DNA of 32,655 nucleotides from Bacteroidaceae bacterium (GCA_017548165.1 JAFYMW010000116.1:1-32655), one strand, 5' to 3'. Positions 13,360 to 22,799 are shown, counted from the first letter of the stretch. The notes: generated from the sequence alone by a model not told the origin. Numbers and translations are program-made.

Positions 13360-13377
13360 CTTTGTTTACTTGGATGT

Positions 13378-16300
13378 TTAGTTAAACAGATATTTTACGC
13401 CCACAGAAATGTTCCAGCACTGACCGATAGAGTAGTTGGGAACCCATGTCTGAGTGTTGCCATTGATCTTCTCGGGAGTAGAGAAGGTGGGATAACCCTC
13501 GGCATCAGTACCTTCATACTTGAGGATACGACCAGAATTGAGCTCGGTGCTCATCTGCTTGCTCACGCCAAGGCTTGAGCTGAAGAGGTTGAGAACGTTC
13601 TTCATGTCGAAGCTCAACTGAAGTGTGTTCATGCTCTTGCCAGCCTTTACCTTGAAGTCGTGCTTATAGCTCATGTCTACACGGTGTACCCAAGGATTGT
13701 AAACGCTATATGCCTCGGCATACTTGCCCTGATTCTTGCTCAGGTAGCTATTGTTGTGAACGAAGTCCATGAAGCGGTTTGCATCGCCCTCTGAAACGAA
13801 ACGGAACTCGTTGTTCTTCACCTGCTCGTCGGTGGGGATATAGAGAGCATCGTAGTTGTAACCATCACCATTCATGTCGTTAGCGGTCATGAAAGAGTAG
13901 TTGTAACCACCATTCCATGCCTCGTATACAAGGCTGAACTGGCTGTTCTTCTTGTGGAAGGTGGCCATAGCCATAACGCGGTTGGGGGTAACATACTGAG
14001 AGTTGTGAAGAGCAATGTTGTTAGGACCATTAACGGTGGGAACATAGGTGAATGCTGACTCTGCATTAGAACCAGGCAGACCAGTAATCTCCTTAGATAC
14101 GGTGTGAGTGTATGAAGCCATCAAGCTCAACTCCTTGATAGGACGCATGTTCATGCTCACGTTGGCCGACCAACCATAACCCTCGTCGGTGTTCTCCAAA
14201 ACAAATGCCTTGGTACCTGTGCGGAAGGTGCTGGGATAAATGGGACGTGCATCGGCACCATTGAAGCGTGCAAAGCCTTCTACGGGCATGATGCTCCAGT
14301 CGGAGATGGTAGCAGCGTTGAAGGTCTTGTTGAAGATACCCTCGGCAGAAACGCTGAAGGGGAATGAGGTGGGAAGGTTGTAGTCAATAGCCAAAGAGGT
14401 CTTCCACACTTCGGGCATCTTGAAGTCGGGGTCTACGGCAGAGATAGAAGAGGGCAGAGTGCCATCCTCGGAGGTGATGGTAGTGGGATAGCCCATGCTG
14501 ATGAGCTTGTCACGCAAAGACTCGGTATATGATTTGCCATCCTCCTTGACAAGTCCGCCAGCAAACTGGCTCATGTCTGTGTTCTTGCCACTGAGCTGTG
14601 CCTGATACTGAACCATACCACCATTGGTGGGCATATTGGTGAAGAATACCAAGGGCAGACGACCGGTGAAGAAACCTGTACCGCCACGGAGTTTCAGTGA
14701 CTTGTCGCCAAAGATGTCGTAGGTGAAACCAACACGAGGTGAGCTGGTTAAGCTGACACCAGGCCACTTACCAGTGTCGATGTGTCGGCCGTTGTAGTCG
14801 AGTGCCTTGATGGCATTGTTGGTCATGAGGTCGTTGTTGTTGAAGAAGAATCCGTCCAGACGAAGGCCTGCGGTGAGCAAGAAATTGTCGGTAGCATTCC
14901 ATTCCTCCTGAGCATAGATGCCAAGCTTGCTGAAACGAACACGAGCAGCAGGAGCAGTTTCGCCATCATAACCATAGGTGAGACATACCACCTCGGGAGC
15001 TGAACCATTGATAAAGTCGTCTACACTACGATAGCGATAGTAACCAGTACCATTGCGCATGTACTGGTTGTCAGCCATCTGATATTCATAGCTCAAACCA
15101 GCAATAATCTTGTGGTTGCCAGTGTAGTAGGTGATGTCGTCCTTAATATTGAATACAGTATTGTGCACGGCATTGTTCCATGTAAAGAGCTCATAACCAA
15201 GTGCCATGTACTGAGTGGTGGTGTTGGTGCCATCGTGAATGTCGATGAAGGGGAACTCAGAAGAATTGCTTCCACGTACATCGTCGAGCTTAGAGAATGT
15301 TGCCAGGAACTGGTTGCTGAGATTGTTGGTCAAACGGCTATTGATGTCAAGAGAAGCAGAATGAACAACATTGTTCAGTGAATACATAGAATTGGCAAAA
15401 GCCATTGAATAAAGAGATGTACGACCATATGCAGAGCGCTCGCCACCATCCATAGAAGATGCATTGGGAGCATTCCAAGCGGTGTTCTTGGTGTAGTTGT
15501 AGCGTACGGCCAACTTATGACGGTCGGTGATGTTCCAGTCAACGCGTGCAAGCAACTTGAGGTTGTTCTCGTCGGCAGGGAAATCGGTGAATGAACCTGT
15601 GTCGTATCCGTATCTCTCGGCAACGAAATCCTTCACACGCTGCATATCTTTTACGGTGGTGTAAGACAGATACTGCTCCTCATTGCCCTTTCCATCCTCA
15701 GATGCTCTCCAACGTACTGCAACAGAGGGAGATACGTTGTACTCGGCATTAGCAAAGAAGAACAACTTGTCCTTGATGATAGGACCACCAAAGGTTGCAC
15801 CATATGTAGTGCTACGGTCTTTGTCGCGAGCACCAGCGATGGTTTGGTCGTAAACGGCATCGCCACGCATGTTCTCGTTGCGGTGGAATACGTAAGCAGT
15901 ACCCTTGAAAGTGTTGGTACCAGACTTGGTAATAGCATTGATACCACCACCGATGAAGTTGGTTTGGCGCACATCGAAGGGAGAAATAACTACCTGCAAT
16001 TCCTCAATAGCATCGATAGAAATGGGATTGCCACCGCCAGGCAGACCATCGCTAAGACCAAAGTTGTTGTTGAAGTTGGCACCATCCACGGTGAAGTTGG
16101 CGGTACGACCATCAACACCGGCAAAGTTCATACCATTGCCACCATAGGGCGAGAGGCGTGTGATGTCGGTGATAGAACGGCTGATGGTGGGCATGGCCTT
16201 GAGTTGTGCATTGCTGATGTTGGTAGAAGCACCTGTCTTCTCGCCAGCAAACTTAGAAGAGCTACCCACAACAACGAGTTCGTCCATATCTTTGGTCTCC

Positions 16301-16632
16301 TCGTTGATGATGATGTTAAGATTGTAGGTTTCTGCGAGTTCAAGGTTGATGTTCTTGATAGTTTTTGGCTTGAAACCCATGTAGCGGATGTTGACCTCGT
16401 AAGGACCACCAGGGCGCATACCCTGGATAAGGAAACGTCCGTCTTCGTTTGTTGATGCCGTGTAGCGTGTACCGGAAGGCTGGTGTACGGCTTGGACGAT
16501 GGCACCGATTATGGCTTTCTTCTTCTCGTCCGTCAACTTACCGCTCATACCGGAGGTGGTTACCTGTGCGGAAACCATGGTAGCGACCATAAGTAATGTC
16601 GCTAACCAAAATGACCTCATACTTTTAAACAT
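13378..16632 (-). CDS. Oar-type TonB-dependent outer-membrane receptor
   Basis: 1084 residues. The signal peptide (1-22, ending TMVSA before Gln23) is followed by a carboxypeptidase-regulatory-like domain (about 28-118, with GAIVQAVHQPSGTRYTAST and GRFLIQGMRPGGPYEV), a plug domain (about 120-255, with KAMPTISRSITDITRLSPYG and NFTVDGANFNNNFG), and a long outer-membrane beta-barrel ending in VGVKYLFN. The plug wording and the lack of a SusD-like partner point to the Oar class rather than SusC. It should import or bind a large ligand using TonB energy. It is the first gene of a two-gene operon with the BACON/OB lipoprotein. A -7 box lies about 55 bases upstream. The ligand is unknown. Confidence 0.92.
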   Translation of the reverse strand: MFKSMRSFWLATLLMVATMVSAQVTTSGMSGKLTDEKKKAIIGAIVQAVHQPSGTRYTASTNEDGRFLIQGMRPGGPYEVNIRYMGFKPKTIKNINLELAETYNLNIIINEETKDMDELVVVGSSSKFAGEKTGASTNISNAQLKAMPTISRSITDITRLSPYGGNGMNFAGVDGRTANFTVDGANFNNNFGLSDGLPGGGNPISIDAIEELQVVISPFDVRQTNFIGGGINAITKSGTNTFKGTAYVFHRNENMRGDAVYDQTIAGARDKDRSTTYGATFGGPIIKDKLFFFANAEYNVSPSVAVRWRASEDGKGNEEQYLSYTTVKDMQRVKDFVAERYGYDTGSFTDFPADENNLKLLARVDWNITDRHKLAVRYNYTKNTAWNAPNASSMDGGERSAYGRTSLYSMAFANSMYSLNNVVHSASLDINSRLTNNLSNQFLATFSKLDDVRGSNSSEFPFIDIHDGTNTTTQYMALGYELFTWNNAVHNTVFNIKDDITYYTGNHKIIAGLSYEYQMADNQYMRNGTGYYRYRSVDDFINGSAPEVVCLTYGYDGETAPAARVRFSKLGIYAQEEWNATDNFLLTAGLRLDGFFFNNNDLMTNNAIKALDYNGRHIDTGKWPGVSLTSSPRVGFTYDIFGDKSLKLRGGTGFFTGRLPLVFFTNMPTNGGMVQYQAQLSGKNTDMSQFAGGLVKEDGKSYTESLRDKLISMGYPTTITSEDGTLPSSISAVDPDFKMPEVWKTSLAIDYNLPTSFPFSVSAEGIFNKTFNAATISDWSIMPVEGFARFNGADARPIYPSTFRTGTKAFVLENTDEGYGWSANVSMNMRPIKELSLMASYTHTVSKEITGLPGSNAESAFTYVPTVNGPNNIALHNSQYVTPNRVMAMATFHKKNSQFSLVYEAWNGGYNYSFMTANDMNGDGYNYDALYIPTDEQVKNNEFRFVSEGDANRFMDFVHNNSYLSKNQGKYAEAYSVYNPWVHRVDMSYKHDFKVKAGKSMNTLQLSFDMKNVLNLFSSSLGVSKQMSTELNSGRILKYEGTDAEGYPTFSTPEKINGNTQTWVPNYSIGQCWNISVGVKYLFN

Positions 16633-16685
16633 GATGATAGTTTGATTGAGTTAATGAATTATATTTATTATTTCTTTTGCTAATG

Positions 16686-16693
16686 CAAAGTTA
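16686..16693 (-). promoter_or_regulatory. -7 promoter box TAACTTTG for the TonB receptor operon
   Basis: The reverse strand reads TAACTTTG followed by CATTAG, 53 bases before the receptor ATG. No clear TTTG is present at -33; the region is T-rich. Confidence 0.5.
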
Positions 16694-16760
16694 GTTAAAA
16701 AAACTGAAAATAAGGGTGTGCTAAAGAGGAAATCTTATTTGAGTGCATAAATTAGTGAAA

Positions 16761-16795
16761 TAAAAAAAGAAGACAGATACAAAAGTATCTGTCTT
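16761..16795 (-). terminator. Terminator after tRNA-Trp
   Basis: On the reverse strand AAGACAGATAC (16795-16785) pairs perfectly with GTATCTGTCTT (16780-16770) around a TTTT loop, an 11-bp stem followed by CTTTTTTTA. It starts 26 bases after the tRNA 3' end. Confidence 0.92.
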
Positions 16796-16820
16796 TGCGC
16801 TAAAATTGCTCTAATTACTT

Positions 16821-16896
16821 TGGCACGGGAAGAGAGGCTCGAACTCCCGACACCTGGTTTTGGAGACCAGTGCTCTACCGACTGAGCTATTCCCGT
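16821..16896 (-). tRNA. tRNA-Trp (anticodon CCA), CCA tail encoded
   Basis: The reverse strand gives the acceptor stem ACGGGAA/TTCCCGT, D arm GCTCAGTCGGTAGAGC, anticodon stem CTGGT/ACCAG with loop CTCCAAA (anticodon CCA), T arm with GTTCGAGC, discriminator G at 16824 and genomic CCA at 16823-16821. The mature 73 bases without CCA are 16824-16896. Confidence 0.97.
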
Positions 16897-16912
16897 GTGT
16901 TATTTTCGGGTG

Positions 16913-16942
16913 CAAAGGTAAGCATTTTTTTTATAATTCAAA
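16913..16942 (-). promoter_or_regulatory. Promoter of tRNA-Trp
   Basis: On the reverse strand TTTG (16942-16939) is followed after 18 bases by TACCTTTG (16920-16913), close to the canonical spacing. The tRNA 5' end lies 17 bases downstream. Confidence 0.8.
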
Positions 16943-16988
16943 GCTTTTGGAGCAATAATATTGATGAAAGTGGAGTATTTTGTGCGTC

Positions 16989-18947
16989 TTATCTTTTGGT
17001 TTTAATTTGATGAACGGATTCTATACCTGGAATTTTGCTGATATGTGCAATGGCACTTATCATTTCTTTGATGCTATGTACCATGATGGTGACGGTGCAA
17101 TTAACAATGCAATCTTTGGTGCTGATGCTGAGCGAATCCATGTTGAGATGTAGCCTGTCGGCAATTTCTGAAGTGAGATCCATCAGCAATCTGTGGCGGT
17201 CTACACCAGTGATGGCAAGGGTGATAGGGTAGGTAAATCCGATGCGGTTGATAGTGACGGATGTGGGGGAGTGTACGACAATAGGTGGTTCGTTGGCACT
17301 TTCGGCATAGTTGATGCTTACCACATTATCTCCGAATTTGCTTGCCATTCGTATGGCTTCGGGACAAGAACGGCGGTGTAGTGTGATATTTTCATACTCA
17401 GAAATACTATCTATGCCTTGCATGCGTATACCTATGACTTCTCCACCAGGCAATGGATTGCATATAGGGCAACGGCAGACACCTCCGCGCATGCGACGTC
17501 TCTCGATGAGGAATAGGCGCAGATAACGCTTGGCAACGTAGGTTTGACAATGGTCAATCCAATCCTTGCGAGGGTGGGCATCTGGCGAGGTGATGAGCTT
17601 AATGCAATCGCCACCATAGAGCACTGTTTTTATGCTGCATAATTTGCCATTGACATAGGCATAGTGCGCGTGGGAACCAATTTCGTCACCTTGTTTGAAG
17701 GCATAGTCTATTACGGTACTATCCTTGGGCAGAATGAAGCTTTCTCCATTGGGTGAGAATACCGTGATGTCGTCATAATAAAGACTTGAAGAAATATGCT
17801 CAAGAAAGTGTGCCTCGTTGCCTTGGAAAGTGATGTCTTCCAGTACTTTACGGAATCTTTTTACCCAATTACCGATGTTGCTTCCTATCTCGTTGATACA
17901 TCCAACCTGACTGGCTCGTACCATGGTTTCGGAGCATATCTGTACGTCTTCCCAGATACCTTCTCCTGATAAGAGCATGAGTCGGAGACATTGATAAGAA
18001 TTCTCTTTGGGTTGCTCAATTTGGTTGATAAAACTACCAGGACGTTCGCGGAAGTCTCTGGTGAGTAAATTGTAGATTTTAAGGCAGGTTTCTTTGTCGG
18101 TCAGAGGGTCGTCCATGGTGTCGCCCCAGAATGTGATACGGATGTAGTAGCGATGTGGCAAGTGCCAGAAGTCAACATCTTGTTGCTTCATTCGACGCCA
18201 TAGTGAGTAGGGACGGCGCCAATACGGTTTTACTTCGCATTGTATACCATGGTCTTTGAGTGTGCCTTTAACATCTTTGCAGAATATGTTTAGTCGTTCG
18301 CGGCACAATTCCTCGTCTTGTTGAAGCCATCGCTCAATCTCTCCGTATTCGTTTTCGCAACGATATTTGAAGGAAAGGTTTTCAAGATCTGTCTTTACTT
18401 CAAAAAGACCTAATCTGTTGGCTAATGGAGCATAGAAACAGTCTGTCTCTCCGGCAATCTTCATCTGCTTGTCGGGGCGCATGGATTCAAGGGTGCGCAT
18501 GTTGTGCAGACGGTCGCTTATCTTAACCATAACGGCACGTATGTCGTAGTGCAGAGATGCTAGGATTTGCTGGTAGTTGTCAACTTGCTTGGTGGTTTGG
18601 TAGGATTCTTTCTTTTGTTTTGTGACAACATTCACCAATCCGGCAACATCATTGCCAAAGCGTTGGCCGATGTCTTCAACAGTGTATGGGGTGTCTTCAA
18701 CTACATCATGAAGAAAGGCTGTGATGACCGTGTTGGCATCCAATTGTAGCTCCTTCGCAACGATGAGAGCCACAGATATTGGATGGAGGATGTAGGGCTC
18801 GCCAGATTTGCGTTTTTGTGGTGCATGTGCCTCCTTGGCCAGAAAGTAGGCTTGGCGTACTCTTTCCATATCTTCGGCGCTTACGCGTGGTGCAATTGCG
18901 TCGAACACTTGTTGTGCCAGATCGTTGGCAATTTGCTCGTAATCCAT
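16989..18947 (-). CDS. RelA/SpoT homolog, probably ppGpp hydrolase with a degenerate synthetase domain
   Basis: 652 residues, shorter than the usual 730-750. The HD hydrolase domain (about 25-180) keeps the catalytic pattern: H55, HDVVED (80-85) and ISDRLHNM (143-150). In the synthetase region (about 238-345), PYSLWRRM (246-253) is recognisable, but the DLxAxRI segment reads PHRYYIRITF (264-273), GYQSLH reads SYQCLR (317-322) and the (E)IQIRT motif reads DVQICSE (334-340). These losses suggest weak or no (p)ppGpp synthesis. TGS (about 393-455), a cysteine-containing middle domain (CRCPIC at 491-496) and an ACT domain (about 575-650) are present. The likely role is (p)ppGpp breakdown, balanced by another RSH synthetase elsewhere. 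A -7 box lies 54 bases upstream. Confidence 0.85.
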   Translation of the reverse strand: MDYEQIANDLAQQVFDAIAPRVSAEDMERVRQAYFLAKEAHAPQKRKSGEPYILHPISVALIVAKELQLDANTVITAFLHDVVEDTPYTVEDIGQRFGNDVAGLVNVVTKQKKESYQTTKQVDNYQQILASLHYDIRAVMVKISDRLHNMRTLESMRPDKQMKIAGETDCFYAPLANRLGLFEVKTDLENLSFKYRCENEYGEIERWLQQDEELCRERLNIFCKDVKGTLKDHGIQCEVKPYWRRPYSLWRRMKQQDVDFWHLPHRYYIRITFWGDTMDDPLTDKETCLKIYNLLTRDFRERPGSFINQIEQPKENSYQCLRLMLLSGEGIWEDVQICSETMVRASQVGCINEIGSNIGNWVKRFRKVLEDITFQGNEAHFLEHISSSLYYDDITVFSPNGESFILPKDSTVIDYAFKQGDEIGSHAHYAYVNGKLCSIKTVLYGGDCIKLITSPDAHPRKDWIDHCQTYVAKRYLRLFLIERRRMRGGVCRCPICNPLPGGEVIGIRMQGIDSISEYENITLHRRSCPEAIRMASKFGDNVVSINYAESANEPPIVVHSPTSVTINRIGFTYPITLAITGVDRHRLLMDLTSEIADRLHLNMDSLSISTKDCIVNCTVTIMVHSIKEMISAIAHISKIPGIESVHQIKTKR

Positions 18948-19000
18948 ACTTGATTTCGTCTTTCGTGTTCTATATCACCATATTTTTATGGTTTGTTGAG

Positions 19001-19008
19001 CAAAGTTA
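19001..19008 (-). promoter_or_regulatory. -7 promoter box TAACTTTG for the RelA/SpoT homolog
   Basis: The reverse strand reads TAACTTTG followed by CTCAAC, 54 bases before the ATG at 18947. It is divergent from the fabD promoter 40 bases away. No clean -33 TTTG is present. Confidence 0.5.
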
Positions 19009-19046
19009 ATGTTTTTTATGAGTTAAAAAAAATGTTTGTCGCGCTT

Positions 19047-19079
19047 TTTGAGAAATACGAGTATTTTTTATTATCTTTG
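19047..19079 (+). promoter_or_regulatory. Canonical promoter of the fabD-fkp operon
   Basis: TTTG at 19047-19050 and TATCTTTG at 19072-19079 are separated by 21 bases, within the accepted 19-21 range. The fabD ATG lies 77 bases downstream. Confidence 0.85.
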
Positions 19080-19156
19080 CGCATAAATGTTATTAAATAA
19101 TGTGTGCGCTCCAGTAATGGGGCCGTGGTAAAGTAAAAAATATAATTAAAATAATA

Positions 19157-20047
19157 ATGAAAGCATTTGTTTTCCCTGGACAGGGAGCACAGTTTACTGG
19201 TATGGGTAAGGACCTGTACGAGAGTAATGAGGTGGCTAGAGATATGATGGAGAAAGCCAATGAGATTTTAGGCTTCCGTCTTACAGATATTATGTTTGAA
19301 GGCGATGTCGAGGCTTTAAAGCAGACAAAGGTAACGCAGCCTGCTGTTTTTCTTCATAGTGTTGTTATGGCCAAGTGTATGGGTGAGGAATTCAAACCCG
19401 ATATGGTCGGTGGACATTCTTTGGGAGAATTTAGCGCTTTAGTTGCAGCTGGTGCTTTGGGCTTTGAAGATGGATTGAGATTGGTATATGCTCGTGCTCT
19501 TGCTATGCAAAAGGCTTGCGAGGTAGCTCCTGGTGGTATGGCAGCAGTGTTGCGCTTGGATGATGCCAAGATAGAGGAAATTTGCGCTCAGGTTAGTGCA
19601 GAGGCAGGTAAAGGTGTGGTTGTGGCAGCTAACTATAACTGCCCTGGCCAGTTGGTGATCAGTGGTAATAAAGAGGCAGTAGAAGTAGCTTGTGAAAAAT
19701 TACTTGAGGCTGGAGCTCGACGTGCAATGATGTTGCCAGTGGGAGGTGCTTTTCATAGTCCTTTGATGCAGCCTGCCAAGGAAGAATTGGAGGCGGCAAT
19801 AGCAGCAATGGAATTCCATACTCCTACTTGTCCCATATATCAAAACGTTGATGCCAAGGCTCACGTTAATCCAGAGGAGATTAAACAAAATCTTATTGCT
19901 CAGTTAACGGCAAGTGTACGTTGGACTCAGGAAGTGGAAGCTATGGTAGAGGCTGGTGCTGCTGAGTTTGTTGAGTGTGGTCCTGGTCAGGCTCTGACAG
20001 GTATGATTACAAAGATTGCTAAGGATGTGACTGTATTACATGCATAA
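19157..20047 (+). CDS. fabD: Malonyl-CoA:ACP transacylase
   Basis: 296 residues, normal for the family. It starts MKAFVFPGQGAQFTGMG (substrate loop GQGAQ at 8-12), has the nucleophile elbow GHSLGE (86-91, Ser88), the conserved Arg113, AFHSPLM with catalytic His200, and the C-terminal GPGQALTGM. It moves malonyl from CoA to acyl carrier protein for fatty-acid elongation in the cytoplasm. It is the first gene after a strong promoter, and the amylase gene follows after 21 bases, so essential lipid synthesis appears to share a transcript with sugar genes. No other fab genes are visible in the window. Confidence 0.96.
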   Translation: MKAFVFPGQGAQFTGMGKDLYESNEVARDMMEKANEILGFRLTDIMFEGDVEALKQTKVTQPAVFLHSVVMAKCMGEEFKPDMVGGHSLGEFSALVAAGALGFEDGLRLVYARALAMQKACEVAPGGMAAVLRLDDAKIEEICAQVSAEAGKGVVVAANYNCPGQLVISGNKEAVEVACEKLLEAGARRAMMLPVGGAFHSPLMQPAKEELEAAIAAMEFHTPTCPIYQNVDAKAHVNPEEIKQNLIAQLTASVRWTQEVEAMVEAGAAEFVECGPGQALTGMITKIAKDVTVLHA

Positions 20048-20068
20048 TAACGAAACTTATTAAGAATT

Positions 20069-21661
20069 ATGAATATATATCAAGTATTTACCCGTTTGTT
20101 TGGTGCCAATGTGGAGAACCCTGTGCCTCATGGTAGCAAGAGTCAGAATGGTTGTGGTACAATGTCGTCTTTTACCGCCAAGGCTTTGACAGAGATAAAA
20201 GCAATGGGTGTTACTCATGTGTGGTATACCGGCATCATAGAGCATGCTACACAAACAGATTATAGTCGTTATGGTATTAGAAAGGATCATCCTGAAGTAG
20301 TGAAAGGTCGTGCTGGTAGTCCCTATGCAATAAAGGATTATTACGATGTTGATCCTGATATTGCAACAAAGGTACCAGAGCGTATAAAGGAGTGGGAGGC
20401 GTTGATTGAGCGTACACATAAGGCAGGAATGAAAGTGATTCAGGACTTTGTTCCTAATCATGTGGCGCGTGAATATCATTCCGATGCATGTCCGGAAGGT
20501 TGTTTTGATCTTGGTGAAGGGGATGATACCTCGTTGAACTACTCTCCAGAGAATAATTTTTATTATCTCGGAGAACCTCTTCATTTGGATAATATCCTTA
20601 GTGAAGAAGAACGAACAAAGGCAAATATATATCAAGAGAATCCAGCAAAGGCAACGGGTAATGATGTTTTTTCTGCTTGGCCAGGTAGAAACGATTGGTA
20701 CGAAACTGTAAAGCTGAATTATGGTCCTAACACCTATCAGAAGATGTTGCAGATTCTGCTTTATTGGGCAGAAAAGGGTGTGGATGGTTTCCGTTGTGAT
20801 ATGGCGGAAATGGTGCCCGTGGACTTCTGGGGATGGGTTATTCCCCAGGTAAAGGAGAAATACCCTGAAATTATTTTTATTGCAGAGGTTTACAATCCTC
20901 AGTTGTATCGCGACTATATTTTCCGTGGTCATTTCGACTATTTGTATGACAAAGTAGGTCTTTATGACAAACTCAAGGCTGTAACCGCGGGTTGGTCTTC
21001 AGCAAAGGAAATTACATATTGTTGGCAGAGTGTTGAGGATATCCAAGGTCATATGCTCAATTTCTTGGAAAATCACGACGAGCAACGAATAGCAAGTGAT
21101 TTCTTTGCTGGTGATGCGCGCAAGGGTAGACCTATGATGTTGGTAAGTGCATTGATGAATACCAATCCAATGATGGTGTATTTTGGTCAAGAGTTGGGTG
21201 AAAAGGGTATGGATAGCGAAGGATTCTCTGGTGAGGATGGACGTACTACAATCTTTGACTATTGGACAGTGGATACAATACGTCGTTGGCGTAATGCAGG
21301 AAAATTTGATGGTGCACTCTTGACAGATGAAGAAAAGAAATTGAGGGAGTTCTATATACAAACTCTTAGATTAGCAGAAGAAGAACCTGCTTTTAGCGAG
21401 GGTCTCTTTTGGGATTTGATGTATGTCAATGGTCATCTTGATAAACAATATGTCTTCTTGCGAAGCGACAAGAAAAAGACCTATCTTGTTGTAGCCAACT
21501 TTTCGGACGAGAATATAACAACAGACATCCGCATCCCTGCTGAGGCTCTTAGATCTTTGGCTCCCGAATCAGAGAAGGTGATAAACAATAAGGCTCACGA
21601 TACTATTGTCTCTGTAAAGGTTAAGGCTTGGGATGGTCTCGTGAAGAAGATTAAATTGTAG
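20069..21661 (+). CDS. Cytosolic GH13 alpha-amylase-family glycosidase
   Basis: 530 residues with a (beta/alpha)8 GH13 barrel. Conserved regions are DFVPNH (126-131), GFRCDMAEM (240-248, nucleophile Asp244), IAEVY (271-275, acid/base Glu273) and ENHDEQR (334-340, Asp337). A short beta-domain closes the protein (YLVVANFSDENITTDIRIPA). There is no signal peptide, so it should act on cytosolic alpha-glucans or oligosaccharides, perhaps glycogen-derived. The exact activity (amylase, transferase or other) is open. It lies between fabD and manC, which suggests a supply of hexose to the GDP-sugar genes, but that link is an inference. Confidence 0.88.
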   Translation: MNIYQVFTRLFGANVENPVPHGSKSQNGCGTMSSFTAKALTEIKAMGVTHVWYTGIIEHATQTDYSRYGIRKDHPEVVKGRAGSPYAIKDYYDVDPDIATKVPERIKEWEALIERTHKAGMKVIQDFVPNHVAREYHSDACPEGCFDLGEGDDTSLNYSPENNFYYLGEPLHLDNILSEEERTKANIYQENPAKATGNDVFSAWPGRNDWYETVKLNYGPNTYQKMLQILLYWAEKGVDGFRCDMAEMVPVDFWGWVIPQVKEKYPEIIFIAEVYNPQLYRDYIFRGHFDYLYDKVGLYDKLKAVTAGWSSAKEITYCWQSVEDIQGHMLNFLENHDEQRIASDFFAGDARKGRPMMLVSALMNTNPMMVYFGQELGEKGMDSEGFSGEDGRTTIFDYWTVDTIRRWRNAGKFDGALLTDEEKKLREFYIQTLRLAEEEPAFSEGLFWDLMYVNGHLDKQYVFLRSDKKKTYLVVANFSDENITTDIRIPAEALRSLAPESEKVINNKAHDTIVSVKVKAWDGLVKKIKL

Positions 21662-21705
21662 TTAACGTAAAATCGTTTTTTTAACGATTGCTAATTTGTT
21701 AATCT

Positions 21706-22779
21706 ATGCATAAACAACTTATGGAAAAACATACTCACTTAGTTGTTATGGCGGGAGGAATTGGAAGCCGTTTTTGGCCTATGAGTACTCCAGAACGTCC
21801 AAAACAATTTGCTGATGTCTTGGGAACAGGACGTACATTTATACAGATGACATTGGATCGTTTTAAGGGTATTGTGCCTGTCGAAAATGTGTGGGTTGTT
21901 ACAAGTCAGAATTATCGTGATTTTGTGACAGAACAATTGCCAGAGATTCCTGTCGGTAATATATTGTTGGAACCATGTCGTCGAAGTACAGCCCCTTGTA
22001 TAGCATATGCTGCATGGCGAATAAAAAGTATTGATCCCAAGGCAACTATTGTTGTAACTCCCTCTGATCATTTGGTTCTAGATGTTGCAGAGTTTCAACG
22101 AGTAGTGTGTAAATCTCTGGAATTTGCTTCAACATCGGATGCTATAGTGACACTCGGAATGAAACCAACTCGTCCAGAAATAGGATATGGTTACATTCAG
22201 ACAGATATGACTAGTCCCTCGGTTCGTAATAATGAGATTTTCCGCGTTGATGCTTTTCAAGAGAAACCAGATCTTGCAACAGCTGAGAAATATATCCAGA
22301 AGCCTAATATGCTATGGAATGCTGGTATTTTTATATGGAATGTAAGCACGATAGTTAATTCATTGAGGGTTTATGCTCCAGAAATAAATGATATATTTGA
22401 GAATCTTCTTCCTTATTACGGAACAGACAAGGAACAAGTGTATATCAACGAAGAGTTTCCTAAGTGTGAAAATATATCTATTGACTATGCTGTATTGGAA
22501 AAATCGGAAGAGATTTATTGTTTCCCTGCCAGTTTTGGATGGAGTGACTTGGGCACATGGGGATCTTTGCATGAAAATGTAGTCAAGGATAATAAAGGAA
22601 ATGCCATAATCGGTAGTAATATTCATACCTATGAAACTCGCAATTGCGTAATACATTGTAGCGAGGAACGTAAGGTTGTGGTTCAAGGACTTGATGGATA
22701 TATTGTTGCAGAAAAAGATAATACACTCCTAATATGCAAGTTGACGGAAGAGCAAAGGATAAAGCTGTTCTCGGAATAA
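21706..22779 (+). CDS. manC: Mannose-1-phosphate guanylyltransferase
   Basis: 357 residues, matching the single-domain GDP-mannose pyrophosphorylase without the type II isomerase extension. The nucleotidyltransferase signature is VMAGGIGSRFWPMSTPERPK (14-33), followed by QF, and the sugar-binding part has FQEKPD, LWNAGIFIW and FGWSDLGTW. It makes GDP-mannose from mannose-1-phosphate and GTP, the precursor for the next two enzymes. A second ATG 15 bases into the frame (21721) could also be the start, because the MAGG motif lies after both. Codons here are AT-ending, unlike the following gmd. Confidence 0.94.
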   Translation: MHKQLMEKHTHLVVMAGGIGSRFWPMSTPERPKQFADVLGTGRTFIQMTLDRFKGIVPVENVWVVTSQNYRDFVTEQLPEIPVGNILLEPCRRSTAPCIAYAAWRIKSIDPKATIVVTPSDHLVLDVAEFQRVVCKSLEFASTSDAIVTLGMKPTRPEIGYGYIQTDMTSPSVRNNEIFRVDAFQEKPDLATAEKYIQKPNMLWNAGIFIWNVSTIVNSLRVYAPEINDIFENLLPYYGTDKEQVYINEEFPKCENISIDYAVLEKSEEIYCFPASFGWSDLGTWGSLHENVVKDNKGNAIIGSNIHTYETRNCVIHCSEERKVVVQGLDGYIVAEKDNTLLICKLTEEQRIKLFSE

Positions 22780-22799
22780 GCAATATGAAAAATTAGAAA

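Noticed and set aside
20060-20932. Long reverse-strand open frame of 290 codons opposite the amylase gene
   Set aside because: It is antisense to a gene with complete GH13 motifs, is rich in Cys, His and Ile, and has no recognisable domain.
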